Of a stretch of DNA of 47,320 nt, positions 27,048-36,315 are shown piece by piece. This DNA is from CALFVT01 sp039989855. GTDB lineage: Bacteria; Pseudomonadota; Alphaproteobacteria; Caulobacterales; Maricaulaceae. The position numbers and the translations under genes are program-made. Within the stretch, counting starts at the first letter, position 1; each line of letters begins with the position of its first letter. The stretch is taken from contig JBDXGZ010000025.1 in the NCBI GenBank assembly GCA_039989855.1, forward strand, positions 1 to 47,320, given 5' to 3'. A model generated the notes under the pieces. The model searched no databases. It worked only from the letters and a program-made list of their open reading frames with translations, and was not told the origin of the DNA.

Positions 27048-27887
27048 ATGAAGTTCTATATTATGAATGGTGCTGGCAACCGGTTTGCCGTTTTTGATGC
27101 GCGCGAGCGGGAGGGTTTTTCTTTGCCTGCCGATAAGGTCAAAGAGGTTTGCAGCCCCGGTAGCGATATTATGGGACCAAAAGGCGCGGACCAGCTGATT
27201 GTCATGCGCGCGCCAAAATCTGATTCTGCTCATGTGTTCATGGAAATTTGGAATCAAAAAGGCTTTGAAGTTGATGCCTGCGGAAATGCCACTCGCTGCA
27301 TTGCGTGGCTTTACCTGCAAGAAACAGACGCCAATGAAATGATCTTAGAGACCAATGACGGGCTGTTAGTTTGCACCCAAACAGGGCCACATGAAATAGC
27401 CGTCGATATGGGGCCGCCCAAGCTCGATTGGGCGCAAATTCCGATCAAAGAAGCCATGCACACGCATCATATGGATATTAAAGTCGGACCAATTGATGAC
27501 CCTGTCCTTTGGAATCCGGGGGCCGTGAATATGGGAAATCCCCATTGCGTATTTTTCGTCGATGATTTCGACAACGCCAAGCCTGAGAAAGTTGGGCCGA
27601 TGATTGAGTTTCATCCGCTATTTCCTGAGCAAGCCAATGTAGGTTTTGCGCGCGTCGACGGTCGAGATAAAATCCGCCTACGTGTCTGGGAGCGCGGTGT
27701 TGGTATGACCCTCGCCTGCGGGACGGGCGCCTGCGCCGCCGTTGTCGCGGCGGTGCGGCAAAAGAGAACAGACCGCAAAGTCACTGTCGATGTGGACGGC
27801 GGCGTCCTCAAAATCGAATGGCGAGAGAGCGACGACCATGTTATCATGACAGGCCCGATCGAAGTTGAGTTTAAAGGCACGGTTTAA
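27048..27887 (+). CDS. dapF: Diaminopimelate epimerase
   Basis: This enzyme converts LL- to meso-diaminopimelate for lysine and peptidoglycan synthesis. From the ATG at 27048 it has 279 residues; an upstream ATG at 27039 and a TTG at 27021 would extend it. The two catalytic cysteines are in EVDACGNATRC and TLACGTGACAA. The N-terminal loop reads MNGAGNRFAVFDAR, where most homologues have GNDF; this is a variant but the cysteines and the second half are intact. It ends 13 bases from the convergent methyltransferase gene. Confidence 0.95.
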   Translation: MKFYIMNGAGNRFAVFDAREREGFSLPADKVKEVCSPGSDIMGPKGADQLIVMRAPKSDSAHVFMEIWNQKGFEVDACGNATRCIAWLYLQETDANEMILETNDGLLVCTQTGPHEIAVDMGPPKLDWAQIPIKEAMHTHHMDIKVGPIDDPVLWNPGAVNMGNPHCVFFVDDFDNAKPEKVGPMIEFHPLFPEQANVGFARVDGRDKIRLRVWERGVGMTLACGTGACAAVVAAVRQKRTDRKVTVDVDGGVLKIEWRESDDHVIMTGPIEVEFKGTV

Positions 27888-27900
27888 CTTTAACCTTGCT

Positions 27901-28710
27901 TCACCCGTTTGGTTTACCCGTTGGTTTATCTGCCTTAATCATATCTTGATAGCTTGGCCCATCCTCTGTAGCCCAATGGCCTTCAAAGATATTTGGGGCG
28001 GCAAAGCCGCTCTTTTCATAGAGGCTTAAAACAAATTCCCTATCAAAAGCGAGCGCCGCTTCGGGGTTGGATTTAAGTGTCGTCCACGTCACTTCGTCAT
28101 AGGCATGGGCAAAATCAAGATCAGTGGCTCCGCTCCCTCGCATGATGAACCACGTCACCAAACTACGTCCGTTTGGTTTCAGAACACGGTGAATCTCCGA
28201 TAGATAATTTTCCACATCATCTTTAAACATATGGGTAAAAACAGAGGTCAAAAAGATAAAGTCAAAATGATTATCAGGATAAGGAAAGACATAATCTTTC
28301 GCTGCCACATCGCCGCCTTTATTATAACGGGCATTTTGTACATTAGCATGTCCAAAGGTAAAGTTGGGCACATCGGAATAATGGGTCTGGCACCACTCAA
28401 TGCCTGAGCGGACAATATCAAAACCGTCATATGTACCGCCCTCAAGATAATCCACGAGGGGTCTTGCCATACGCCCTTGTCCGCAGCCAACATCCAGAAT
28501 TTTCATTCGCGGCGTAAGACCGTGATTTTTAAGTTGGCGTAAAAAGTCATTCCCTACTGATACGAAATCACCCCCGCCAATAAAGGTCTGGCGGCGCGGC
28601 GGAACACGCGGAGGCAGCGGTGGCCCAATCAGATCCCCCCACGCCGCTCGCGCCCATTTCATTTTAACCCGCAGCCATAGGGGTATCAGCATTTTCAAAA
28701 ACCGGTTCAT
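27901..28710 (-). CDS. Class I SAM-dependent methyltransferase
   Basis: A 269-residue protein with the Rossmann SAM-binding motif KILDVGCGQGRMARPL (motif I), an acidic motif II (GFDIVRSG) and the aromatic/acidic strand DNHFDFIFLTSVFTHM. It ends in EGHWATEDGPSYQDMIKADKP. The motifs fit the Methyltransf_25/11-type family, which methylates small molecules, lipids or sugars; the substrate is not determinable. An Arg/Pro-rich N terminus (LIGPPLPPRVPPRRQTF) precedes the catalytic domain. Confidence 0.85.
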   Translation of the reverse strand: MNRFLKMLIPLWLRVKMKWARAAWGDLIGPPLPPRVPPRRQTFIGGGDFVSVGNDFLRQLKNHGLTPRMKILDVGCGQGRMARPLVDYLEGGTYDGFDIVRSGIEWCQTHYSDVPNFTFGHANVQNARYNKGGDVAAKDYVFPYPDNHFDFIFLTSVFTHMFKDDVENYLSEIHRVLKPNGRSLVTWFIMRGSGATDLDFAHAYDEVTWTTLKSNPEAALAFDREFVLSLYEKSGFAAPNIFEGHWATEDGPSYQDMIKADKPTGKPNG

Positions 28711-28810
28711 CTACCGCCCATAGCCTGATGAGTTGGGAATGAAAAGCGATCACATAGAGTTTATCTATCTTTGCCATTCCGTTTTGCGTGAAAGCCCCCT
28801 AAGAAGAGCT

Positions 28811-30643
28811 ATGAAATATTTTGCTCCTATCCTCGCTGTCTCCGCTATCGCTCTCGCCTCTATGGGTTTGGGCTATTATTACTGCAAGGATAAGGCCTCT
28901 GTCACAAAGACCGACAACGGCACGGTAACTTTGGCTAAAACACCCGTCACCTCCAAGGGCATGGTCGTCGCGGCCAACCCTTACGCCACCCAAGCCGGTG
29001 TTGAAATTCTGCAAGCTGGCGGCTCAGCTCTCGATGCGGCGATTGCCGTGCAAACTACACTCGGCCTTGTGGAACCGCAAAGCTCTGGCCTTGGCGGCGG
29101 CGCGTTCCTCGTGACTTACGATTCCAAGACAGGTGAAGTCTGGAGCTACGATGGCCGAGAAACAGCCCCTGCCGATGTCACCGATCAATTATTTTATGAC
29201 GACGAAGGAAAACCTCTTCGTTATTTTGACGGCATCGCTTCGGGCCGCTCTACAGGCGTTCCGGGCGCTATGGTCATGCTCCACCGCGCGCACCAAGATT
29301 ACGGCACGCTGGATTGGGGCGCAGGCGGGCAATTTGACTTTGCTCATAACCTCGCGACCGACGGCTTTAACGTGCCGGGCCGTATGGCCAGCACCGCCGC
29401 ACGCATGGGCCGTTTTGTTCTAAAGAACTCAGAGGCCGCCAAGAATTATTTTTTCCTTGAAGACGGCTCAACCATCAAAGAAGGCCAACAGCTCACCAAC
29501 AAAGATTACGCCGAAGTACTTGACGCCCTCAAAGCGAATCCGCGCGCGATGATCGAAGGCCCCATCGCCGAAGCCATTATCGAAGAAGTCCGCCGCGAGC
29601 CTTACCCCGGCACCTTAACCTTGGCCGATATGGCCGCTTATCAGCCTGAGAAAAATCCCGCGCTGTGTACCACCTACCGCGCCCATATGATTTGCGGCGC
29701 GCAACCCCCTGCCTCTGGGGGTGTTGCCGTACAGTCTATATTGCGCACGCTTGAGAATTTCGACATGGCCGCCAAAGGCCCAACAGCAGACGGGTGGCAT
29801 CATTTCATCGAAGCCAGCTTCCTCGGCTATGCTGACCGTAGCCAATATGTCGCTGATCCGAAATTTGTCGACGTGCCTGTTACGCAGATGCTTAATGAGA
29901 CTTACCTGAAAAGCCGCGCCGCGCTGATTAAACCCAATGCGGCGCTCGGCACTTACAATGCGGGTGAGCGCGGCGACTTTACCAATGGTCAAGACGCCAC
30001 CCCCGATAGTCCTGGCACGTCGCATTTCACCATCATCGACAAGGACGGACTTGTCGTCTCTATGACCACCACCGTTGAAGCCCCGCTTGGGAGCCAACGT
30101 ATGGTCAAAGGCTTTATGCTCAACAATCAACTGACAGACTTTTCCTTTAAGAGCGTCGATGATGAAGGCAATCCGATTGCCAATGCCGCAGCCGCAGGTA
30201 AGCGTCCGCGCTCCTCCATGAGCCCAACCATCGTGTTTAATCCTGAAGGAGAGTTTCTGTTCTCAAGCGGCTCGCCGGGAGGCAATTCCATCATTGCGTA
30301 CACAGCCAAAACAATCGTCGGCATGATTGATTGGGGTCTAACCCCGCAAGAGGCGACGGACCTGCCCAATGTCATTGCCCGCCCGCGTAACGGTGTGGGC
30401 CGTGTGCGCATGGAAGCCAAAGGTCTTATTGATGAAGAAACAAACGAGATCATCCGCACAGGCCCTGCAGCTGAATTTGGCATGTCGCCCGAAATTGTCG
30501 CGGAACTTGAAGCTATGGGGCATAATATCTCTAAGTCGCGCGGCGAAATTTCAGGTGTTCATATTATCTACCGTCACCCAGATGGCAGCCTCAGCGGGGC
30601 CGCCGATGCACGCCGCGAGGGCAATGTCGGCGTAGTGAAATAA
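28811..30643 (+). CDS. ggt: Gamma-glutamyltransferase
   Basis: This periplasmic Ntn-hydrolase transfers or hydrolyses the gamma-glutamyl group of glutathione and related peptides. The ATG at 28811, with an AAGAAGAG ribosome site, gives 610 residues and a membrane or signal helix (ILAVSAIALASMGLGYYY); a longer frame from 28733 is less likely. The large subunit has NPYATQAGVEILQAGGSALDAA and SGLGGGAFLV. The self-processing nucleophile is the Thr of DSPGTSHFTIIDKDG (T403), which opens the small subunit. The GG loop SSGSPGGNSII and the SSMSPTIV stretch are present. Confidence 0.95.
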   Translation: MKYFAPILAVSAIALASMGLGYYYCKDKASVTKTDNGTVTLAKTPVTSKGMVVAANPYATQAGVEILQAGGSALDAAIAVQTTLGLVEPQSSGLGGGAFLVTYDSKTGEVWSYDGRETAPADVTDQLFYDDEGKPLRYFDGIASGRSTGVPGAMVMLHRAHQDYGTLDWGAGGQFDFAHNLATDGFNVPGRMASTAARMGRFVLKNSEAAKNYFFLEDGSTIKEGQQLTNKDYAEVLDALKANPRAMIEGPIAEAIIEEVRREPYPGTLTLADMAAYQPEKNPALCTTYRAHMICGAQPPASGGVAVQSILRTLENFDMAAKGPTADGWHHFIEASFLGYADRSQYVADPKFVDVPVTQMLNETYLKSRAALIKPNAALGTYNAGERGDFTNGQDATPDSPGTSHFTIIDKDGLVVSMTTTVEAPLGSQRMVKGFMLNNQLTDFSFKSVDDEGNPIANAAAAGKRPRSSMSPTIVFNPEGEFLFSSGSPGGNSIIAYTAKTIVGMIDWGLTPQEATDLPNVIARPRNGVGRVRMEAKGLIDEETNEIIRTGPAAEFGMSPEIVAELEAMGHNISKSRGEISGVHIIYRHPDGSLSGAADARREGNVGVVK

Positions 30644-30734
30644 GGTCTTTACCACTTGATTTAGAGTTTACGCTTCTTTCAAATTTTTACCTTAGGCTGA
30701 CCCGGTAAAAGGGAAGCTATTCGCACAAAAATTT

Positions 30735-31919
30735 ATGAGCAAGACAGCACACACCGCTCTTTTCAGCATTATCATCTTAATGTGGCTTCTACCTGCAGCT
30801 TTCTTTATCCCCGACCGTGTGAAAACTATAAGTCATTCGCAAAGCTATGATGCCACTGTTGTCGCGTGCCATAGAACATATAAAACGCGCCGGTCTCAAG
30901 GGGTAAGCCGCGGCCGACGTGGTGGCCATTCCTACGCGCCTATTGCTGTCACCGAAGCGGGGTATAAAGCCGTTGGAACTGTATATTTCCCGAAACGTCA
31001 ACATTGCGAATCCATGGTCGGACGTGCGGTTAAAGTTTGGGTCAATACGGACGCACCAAATGAAGCCCGTATCAATAGCTTCATGCAGTTTTGGTTCTAC
31101 CCTGTGGTTTGGCTCTGCGCAGGACTTCTTTCACTTACAGGCGTCTTGCAAAAGTCTGGCCTGTTCACAGCCCTCTTTATGGGGAGCGCTATCACCTTAT
31201 TTACAGGAGCTTATTACGAAATAAACTGGTTGCCTTACCCTGATACAGCCGAAAATGTGAGAGGAGTCAGCCATGATCTCGTTGTTAAAACCTGCTTGAA
31301 TGAAGCCCTCAAAGAAGAGCAAATTACAAACGTTAATCACCTCAAACAATTTATATGTATCGACCGCGGGCTTGTGGACCTCTCGGCCCTCCCGCCCATG
31401 CCAGCACTTGAGCATATGGACATTACCAGAAATGGAATCACGTCTTTACGTCCACTCTCGCGGTTTAAAAATCTTCGGCAGCTCAATATTGGGGGAAATC
31501 ATGACATATCCTCCCTCGCAGGACTTGAAGGTTTAACGGAACTTGAGACCTTAGAAGCCCGCGTTCTTAGTCTGACAGATATCTCGGCCTTGAGCGCGCT
31601 AACTCAGCTTAAAGACCTCGATATATCGGCCAATAATATTATGGATATTACGCCCGTAAAAGATATGAACGGGCTTGAAATTATCAATCTCGACGGGAAT
31701 AAGGCCTTACAAACTATGTCCGCCTTAAGCGACAAAGCCGAGCTAAACACTGTCACGCTTTACAGAACTCAAATCAGTGACCTATCGCCGCTCCTTTCAA
31801 GTCCCAAACTCCGCCGCATTAATATTGGCAGCTCCCCTGTGAGCTGCGAGCAGGTCACGCTATTAAAAAACCAACTCAATAACTTAAAACGTACGCCGAA
31901 AACGCCTGAGTGTTCGTAA
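30735..31919 (+). CDS. DUF3592-like/LRR membrane protein
   Basis: A 394-residue protein with two parts. The N-terminal half has one membrane helix (ALFSIIILMWLLPAAFF) and a DUF3592-like domain (YDATVVACHRTYKTRRS ... GRAVKVWVNTDAPNEARI). Further helices follow (FWFYPVVWLCAGLLSLTGV and TALFMGSAITLFTGAYY). The C-terminal half (about 215-385) carries five to six leucine-rich repeats of about 21-22 residues in the internalin/bacterial style (LSALPPMPALEHMDITRNGITSL, FKNLRQLNIGGNHDISSLAGL). LRR units usually bind proteins, so a surface-facing binding role is inferred. The combination is uncommon. Confidence 0.75.
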   Translation: MSKTAHTALFSIIILMWLLPAAFFIPDRVKTISHSQSYDATVVACHRTYKTRRSQGVSRGRRGGHSYAPIAVTEAGYKAVGTVYFPKRQHCESMVGRAVKVWVNTDAPNEARINSFMQFWFYPVVWLCAGLLSLTGVLQKSGLFTALFMGSAITLFTGAYYEINWLPYPDTAENVRGVSHDLVVKTCLNEALKEEQITNVNHLKQFICIDRGLVDLSALPPMPALEHMDITRNGITSLRPLSRFKNLRQLNIGGNHDISSLAGLEGLTELETLEARVLSLTDISALSALTQLKDLDISANNIMDITPVKDMNGLEIINLDGNKALQTMSALSDKAELNTVTLYRTQISDLSPLLSSPKLRRINIGSSPVSCEQVTLLKNQLNNLKRTPKTPECS

Positions 31920-32100
31920 TGGCATGAGCCACGAAAGTATGTCAGTTTGGCGCAGTAAAACGCCGAGCGCTAGTTTCATCCCTTTACCCTGCCATAACGC
32001 GACTTTCCTTCCCCAAACGCGCTTTTCTTGTGCAAAACAAGGCATTTTCACCCGTTTGTTTTGGTTATATTCGATCAAAATATAAGCAGAGGAGCCCTGC

Positions 32101-32514
32101 ATGACGGCTATATTACACTTGGCAATTCCCGCTGGGGATCTTTCAGTAACTGTAAAGTTTTACACAGATGTACTCGGCTGTAGCCTTGGCAATAGTGAAG
32201 AAGGCCGCTGGGTTGACGTTAATTTTTGGGGTAATGAGCTAACGCTCCACCAAAGCGAAGAGCAAATGCCTAACGTTCGTCACGATGTCGATATGGGCGC
32301 GGTGCTGGTCCCGCATTTTGGTATTCATTTAACCCAAGACGATTTTGACGGGGTCAAAGACCGTATCGCGGCTGCGGGCCTGACCTATATTGATGAGCCT
32401 TACCGCCGCTTCAAGGGCGATAAATATGAGCAAGAAACTTTCTTCATTGCTGACCCGAATAATAATATCCTTGAGATTAAAACGATGAAGAACCCAGAGG
32501 TGCTTTGGCCATAA
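32101..32514 (+). CDS. VOC-family (glyoxalase/bleomycin-resistance-like) protein
   Basis: 137 residues with two beta-alpha-beta-beta-beta halves. Landmarks are ILHLAIPAGDLSVTVKFYTDVLG at the N terminus, a central strand VPHFGIHLTQDDFDGVKDRI and the C-terminal IADPNNNILEIKTM. The pattern of His and Glu near those positions is the usual metal ligand set of this superfamily, but the substrate is unknown. A strong AGAGGAG ribosome site precedes the ATG. It converges with the paaE stop. Confidence 0.8.
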   Translation: MTAILHLAIPAGDLSVTVKFYTDVLGCSLGNSEEGRWVDVNFWGNELTLHQSEEQMPNVRHDVDMGAVLVPHFGIHLTQDDFDGVKDRIAAAGLTYIDEPYRRFKGDKYEQETFFIADPNNNILEIKTMKNPEVLWP

Positions 32515-32555
32515 GGTCACGCACTTGCAGAGTAGAGTTTAGACACAACATGATA

Positions 32556-32571
32556 GCCGCGCGTTCGCGGC
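32556..32571. terminator. GC-rich hairpin between the VOC gene and paaE
   Basis: GCCGCG (32556-32561), loop CGTT, CGCGGC (32566-32571). It lies between the convergent stops at 32514 and 32579. There is no clear T tract in either direction, so it is a weak or Rho-assisted terminator at best. Confidence 0.45.
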
Positions 32572-32578
32572 CATTGAT

Positions 32579-33646
32579 TTAATGCTCGTCAAATGAAACT
32601 GTGATTTCATCCGTCAACGGAATAGATTGGCAGGTCAGCGCTAAGCCGCGCTCGACCTCATAATCTTCAAGGGCGTAATTCGTTTGCATCTCAACTTCGC
32701 CTTTGATGATTTTCGCGCAACAAGTCGAACAGACCCCGCCCTTACATGAAAACGGTAGCTCTATATTGGCGGCAAGGGCGGCATCTAAAATCGTTTCACC
32801 CTGTCTCGCCATATCAAATTTTCGGGTTTGACCGTCAATAATCACGGTCGCTTTAACCTCTTTCTTCACCGCGTCTCCTTCGGGCTTCGGCTTAGGTTTT
32901 TTCGGAGGTGCGCTGGCAAATAGTTCTATCTTTATGTTTTCTTTCGCCATGCCGTGTGCTTTCAACCGGTCAACGATCAGAAATAATAACTCTCTCGGGC
33001 CGCAAATAAAGGCTTTGTCTGCGGCTTTAGGGGCCATCCATTTTGTAAATAATTGATCTAATTTGTCGCCGTCAACACGTCCGTTTAAGAGGTCAATATC
33101 CCCTGCGTCATTTTTAAGAATATGCAACACAGAGAACCGCGTGAGAAATCTGTCTTTTAATTCGCTTAATTCTTCACGGAACATAATCGTATTAAAAGAG
33201 CGGTTCACATAGGTCAGAATGATCTTTGATGTGGGCTCAGATTCTAAGATCGTTTTCACCAGTGCGAGGATGGGTGTAATCCCGCTACCCACCGCGAACA
33301 TGAGGTAGTTCTTACTTTTCTCAGGCTCGATAATATCAAAAAATTTACCCTTAGGCGGCATGGATTCGATAACATCACCGACTGCGAGTTCCTCATTCGC
33401 CCAGCCCGAGAACCAACCGTCTGCAACTTTTTTAATGCCTATACGAAGTAATTTATCATTCGCGCTTGAGCAAATGGAGTAAGACCGTCGCAATTCTTGG
33501 CCGTCAAAAGTTTTCTTAAACGTCAAATATTGCCCTGGAATATAGTCGAAATGCTCCGCGTCAACGTCGTCGGCTTTAAGTGTGACGATGACAGCATCTC
33601 TTGTGTCTTTACGAAGCTCAGTTACGCGTAGGGGATAAAATTTCAC
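32579..33646 (-). CDS. paaE: Phenylacetyl-CoA epoxidase reductase subunit
   Basis: The electron-transfer subunit of the ring 1,2-phenylacetyl-CoA epoxidase: it carries electrons from NADPH through FAD and a 2Fe-2S cluster to the PaaA diiron site. 355 residues with a GTG start. The FAD/NAD ferredoxin-reductase module has RRSYSICSS and the nucleotide-binding VGSGITPILALVKT. A C-terminal plant-type 2Fe-2S domain has CKGGVCSTCCA and the fourth cysteine in LTCQSIP. It is the last gene of the paaABCDE block, 11 bases behind paaD. Confidence 0.95.
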   Translation of the reverse strand: MKFYPLRVTELRKDTRDAVIVTLKADDVDAEHFDYIPGQYLTFKKTFDGQELRRSYSICSSANDKLLRIGIKKVADGWFSGWANEELAVGDVIESMPPKGKFFDIIEPEKSKNYLMFAVGSGITPILALVKTILESEPTSKIILTYVNRSFNTIMFREELSELKDRFLTRFSVLHILKNDAGDIDLLNGRVDGDKLDQLFTKWMAPKAADKAFICGPRELLFLIVDRLKAHGMAKENIKIELFASAPPKKPKPKPEGDAVKKEVKATVIIDGQTRKFDMARQGETILDAALAANIELPFSCKGGVCSTCCAKIIKGEVEMQTNYALEDYEVERGLALTCQSIPLTDEITVSFDEH

Positions 33647-33657
33647 AATATAGCCCT

Positions 33658-34182
33658 TTATAAAGCTTTAAAATAATCAAATGGCTCAAGACAGCTCTTA
33701 CAACGGTAGCTCGCCTTGCAAGGCGTTGAGCCAAATTGGCTAATGCGCTCAATGTCACTGGACTCGCACCTCGGGCAATCAATCTCGGCAAGCTTAGCGC
33801 CTGTCAGACTTATCATGCCCGCGCATGTGTCACCCTCAACAGGCGGGACTATGCCGTAAGCTTTTAGCTTCTCACGCCCGCGCTGACTAATCCATGACGT
33901 TGTCCATGCAGGCGATAAAACAGACCTTATTTTAATATTATCCAAACCCCGTTTAAGAAGCGCCGTTTCAATATCCAAAGCGATCACGCCAGTCGCGGGA
34001 CAGCCCGAATAGGTCGGTGTAATTTCAACGATTAAAGAATTGTCTTCCCACGCCACATTCCTGACAATTCCGAGATCAACCACAGACACAACAGGAATTT
34101 CAGGATCAGGAACCTTATCTAGCCAATCCCAAATCTGTGCATCACTTGGCAAATTTAAAATTTGCTGAGCCACGCTTACCAC
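33658..34182 (-). CDS. paaD: Phenylacetyl-CoA epoxidase assembly/Fe-S-type subunit PaaD
   Basis: 174 residues with a GTG start that overlaps the paaC stop by seven bases. The N-terminal MIP18/DUF59 domain carries DPEIPVVSVVDLGIVR and TYSGCPAT. The C-terminal zinc-finger-like part has CPRCESSD, STPCKAS and YRCKSCLEPF. PaaD is needed for maturation of the epoxidase and is known to be required in vivo although it is not part of the purified complex. Confidence 0.93.
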   Translation of the reverse strand: MVSVAQQILNLPSDAQIWDWLDKVPDPEIPVVSVVDLGIVRNVAWEDNSLIVEITPTYSGCPATGVIALDIETALLKRGLDNIKIRSVLSPAWTTSWISQRGREKLKAYGIVPPVEGDTCAGMISLTGAKLAEIDCPRCESSDIERISQFGSTPCKASYRCKSCLEPFDYFKAL

Positions 34183-34940
34183 TCCGCTCCAGGGTGAGCG
34201 CGTTGTAAATATTGCATTTCCGCGAGAAGCCGACCCATCGCTTCGCTATGAATTCCCGCCTTACCGCCAGAGCGCATCAGTGTTTTATCTGGCAAGATTA
34301 ACGTCGCACGTTCAAAAACTTTGTCTATATGGTCTTGAAACTCTGCATTAATTTCAGACAAGTCAGGGCCAATGCCTTGCGCCTGCATGAGCATATCAAG
34401 ATCATCCGCCGCACACAATTCGCCCGTAAATCGCCACAGCGAATTTAAGGCTGTTTGCATAATATTGTGGCTCGTCTGGGTTCCGCCGCCCAGCCTTATA
34501 ATAAGGTCAGAGGAGCGCTCAAGATGATAGGCGACTTCTTTCACAGACTTATTCGCAATCTCTGCAATGCCCGTATCAGACGACATCGTTAAAGCTTTAA
34601 GCAAGGGGTAATGCCAGCAATCAAATAGAAATTGCCGCATTAAACTCTGGCCAAAATCACCATTAGGCTGCTCCACAAGTAGCACATTAGAGAACTCGCG
34701 CTCATCGCGTAAAAAAGCAAGCGCGTCCGCTGTTGTTTCTTTCGGGCTTAAAGTCGCCGCGTAAGTCAACCAATTCGTTGCTTGGCCAATGAAATCAAGC
34801 GCTACATTGGCAAAGGCAATATCTTCTTCCAAAGCAGGCGCATGCCCACACCAGGCTGAAACTTGCTGCCCGAGAATAAGGGCGTTATCCCCTAAACGTA
34901 AGGCGTATTTCTGGAGTTGAGTTTGATCGACCTGCGTCAT
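34176..34940 (-). CDS. paaC: Phenylacetyl-CoA epoxidase structural subunit PaaC
   Basis: 254 residues, all-helical ferritin-like fold. The segment YALRLGDNALILGQQVSAWCGHAP opens the protein and EVAYHLERSSDLIIRLGGGT sits mid-way, both typical of PaaC. It partners PaaA in the epoxidase core as a non-catalytic structural subunit. Its ATG overlaps the paaB stop by one base (TAATG), so translation is coupled. Confidence 0.95.
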   Translation of the reverse strand: MTQVDQTQLQKYALRLGDNALILGQQVSAWCGHAPALEEDIAFANVALDFIGQATNWLTYAATLSPKETTADALAFLRDEREFSNVLLVEQPNGDFGQSLMRQFLFDCWHYPLLKALTMSSDTGIAEIANKSVKEVAYHLERSSDLIIRLGGGTQTSHNIMQTALNSLWRFTGELCAADDLDMLMQAQGIGPDLSEINAEFQDHIDKVFERATLILPDKTLMRSGGKAGIHSEAMGRLLAEMQYLQRAHPGAEW

Positions 34941-35227
34941 TACATGCTCCCAACATCGTCAGGAATTTTGAAAAACGTCGGGTGGCGATAAACTTTCGTA
35001 TTCGCAGGTTCGAAGTAAGGACCTTTCGACGTCGGAGCGCTGGCGATGATTTCATTCGACGGGACAATCCAAATCGACAGGCCTTCATTACGGCGCGTAT
35101 AAACATCACGAGCATTTTTCATCGCCATTTCAGCATCAGGAGCATGTAACGATCCGACATGCCTATGGGCTAGGCCGTGCTGTCCACGAATAAATACTTC
35201 CCATAAAGGCCATTCACGTTTGCTCAT
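34940..35227 (-). CDS. paaB: Phenylacetyl-CoA epoxidase subunit PaaB
   Basis: 95 residues with the family opening WPLWEVFIRGQHGLAHRHVGSLHA, then AMKNARDVYTRRNEG and SIWIVPSNEI. PaaB is a small subunit that bridges two PaaA-PaaC heterodimers in the complex. It starts 11 bases after the paaA stop. Confidence 0.96.
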   Translation of the reverse strand: MSKREWPLWEVFIRGQHGLAHRHVGSLHAPDAEMAMKNARDVYTRRNEGLSIWIVPSNEIIASAPTSKGPYFEPANTKVYRHPTFFKIPDDVGSM

Positions 35228-35238
35228 GTCATCAATCC

Positions 35239-36231
35239 TTATTCGGCGGCTATTTTTTGAGCGGCCAGTTTCTCCGCGTAAGCGTCAAGCCCCTCACGGA
35301 ACCACGCTCCGTCATCCCATGCTTTATTACGGGCGGCTAAACGCTCAACATTACAGGGGCCATTGCCCGCGATAACGGCGAAAAATTCATCCCAATCCGG
35401 TTCACCGAAATCATAGGCCTTCGTGTCATCGTTCCATTTCAAATCTGCGTCAGGAACCGTCAGCCCAAGATATTCAGCTTGCGGGACTGTCTGGTCTACA
35501 AATTTTTGGCGTAGCTCATCATTGGAATCCTGCTTAATATTCCACGCAAAACTTTGGGCGGAATGCACACTGTCTTTATCCGATGGGCCGAACATCATGA
35601 GGGACGGCCACCACCACCGATTTAGCGCGTCTTGCGCCATAGCCTTCTGCGCCGCCGTGCCTTCGCAAAGGCGCATCATAATGTCAAAGCCTTGACGTTG
35701 GTGAAAGCTCTCTTCTTTACAGACACGGATCATCGCGCGGGAATAAGGCCCGTAAGAACATCTCTGTAAGGGGACTTGATTCATGATCGCTGCGCCATCA
35801 ACAAGCCACCCAATCGCGCCCATGTCGGCCCATGACAAGGTGGGGTAATTGAAAATTGACGAATATTTAGCCTTACCGCTCAAGAGCTGCTCCGTCATTT
35901 CATCTCTGGAAATCCCGAGTGTCTCCGCTGCGCAATATAAATAGAGGCCGTGACCCGCTTCATCCTGAACCTTGGCAATAAGAATAGCTTTACGCTCTAA
36001 ACTTGGCGCTCGTGTAATCCAATTCCCTTCTGGCAATTGGCCGACGATTTCGGAATGAGCATGTTGAGAGATTTGCCGCTTTAAGGTTTTGCGGTAGCCC
36101 TCAGGCATCCAATCTTTGGGTTCAATTTTTTCACCCGCATTTATTCGAATTTGAAAGGCGCGCTCATTCGGCTCCATATCATCTAGTGACTTAAGTCCAG
36201 TGCCCGTCGATTTTACCAGTTGTGCGTACAT
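35239..36231 (-). CDS. paaA: Phenylacetyl-CoA epoxidase catalytic subunit PaaA
   Basis: The diiron monooxygenase that makes ring-1,2-epoxyphenylacetyl-CoA. From the ATG at 36231 it has 330 residues; a TTG at 36243 would add four residues and leave an improbably short leader. Iron ligands are carried by helices with KVQDEAGHGLYLY and CKEESFHQRQGFDIM, the classical Glu-His pairs. It is first of the paaABCDE run and sits about 30 bases downstream of a promoter with an embedded palindrome. Confidence 0.97.
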   Translation of the reverse strand: MYAQLVKSTGTGLKSLDDMEPNERAFQIRINAGEKIEPKDWMPEGYRKTLKRQISQHAHSEIVGQLPEGNWITRAPSLERKAILIAKVQDEAGHGLYLYCAAETLGISRDEMTEQLLSGKAKYSSIFNYPTLSWADMGAIGWLVDGAAIMNQVPLQRCSYGPYSRAMIRVCKEESFHQRQGFDIMMRLCEGTAAQKAMAQDALNRWWWPSLMMFGPSDKDSVHSAQSFAWNIKQDSNDELRQKFVDQTVPQAEYLGLTVPDADLKWNDDTKAYDFGEPDWDEFFAVIAGNGPCNVERLAARNKAWDDGAWFREGLDAYAEKLAAQKIAAE

Positions 36232-36260
36232 AATATATCTCAATTTTGGATCAGATTCAA

Positions 36261-36289
36261 AGATTACTATAAACCGACCGTTCGGTCAA
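36261..36289 (-). promoter_or_regulatory. Promoter and regulator site of paaA
   Basis: On the minus strand, TTGACC (-35), a 17-base spacer and TAATCT (-10). The spacer overlaps an imperfect palindrome, on the plus strand ACCGACCGTTCGGTC (36273-36287). The same arrangement recurs before paaG, so this is a candidate operator for the TetR regulator encoded at 40797. Confidence 0.65.
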
Positions 36290-36315
36290 TGAATATAGAA
36301 TGACATTTTTGCAAA

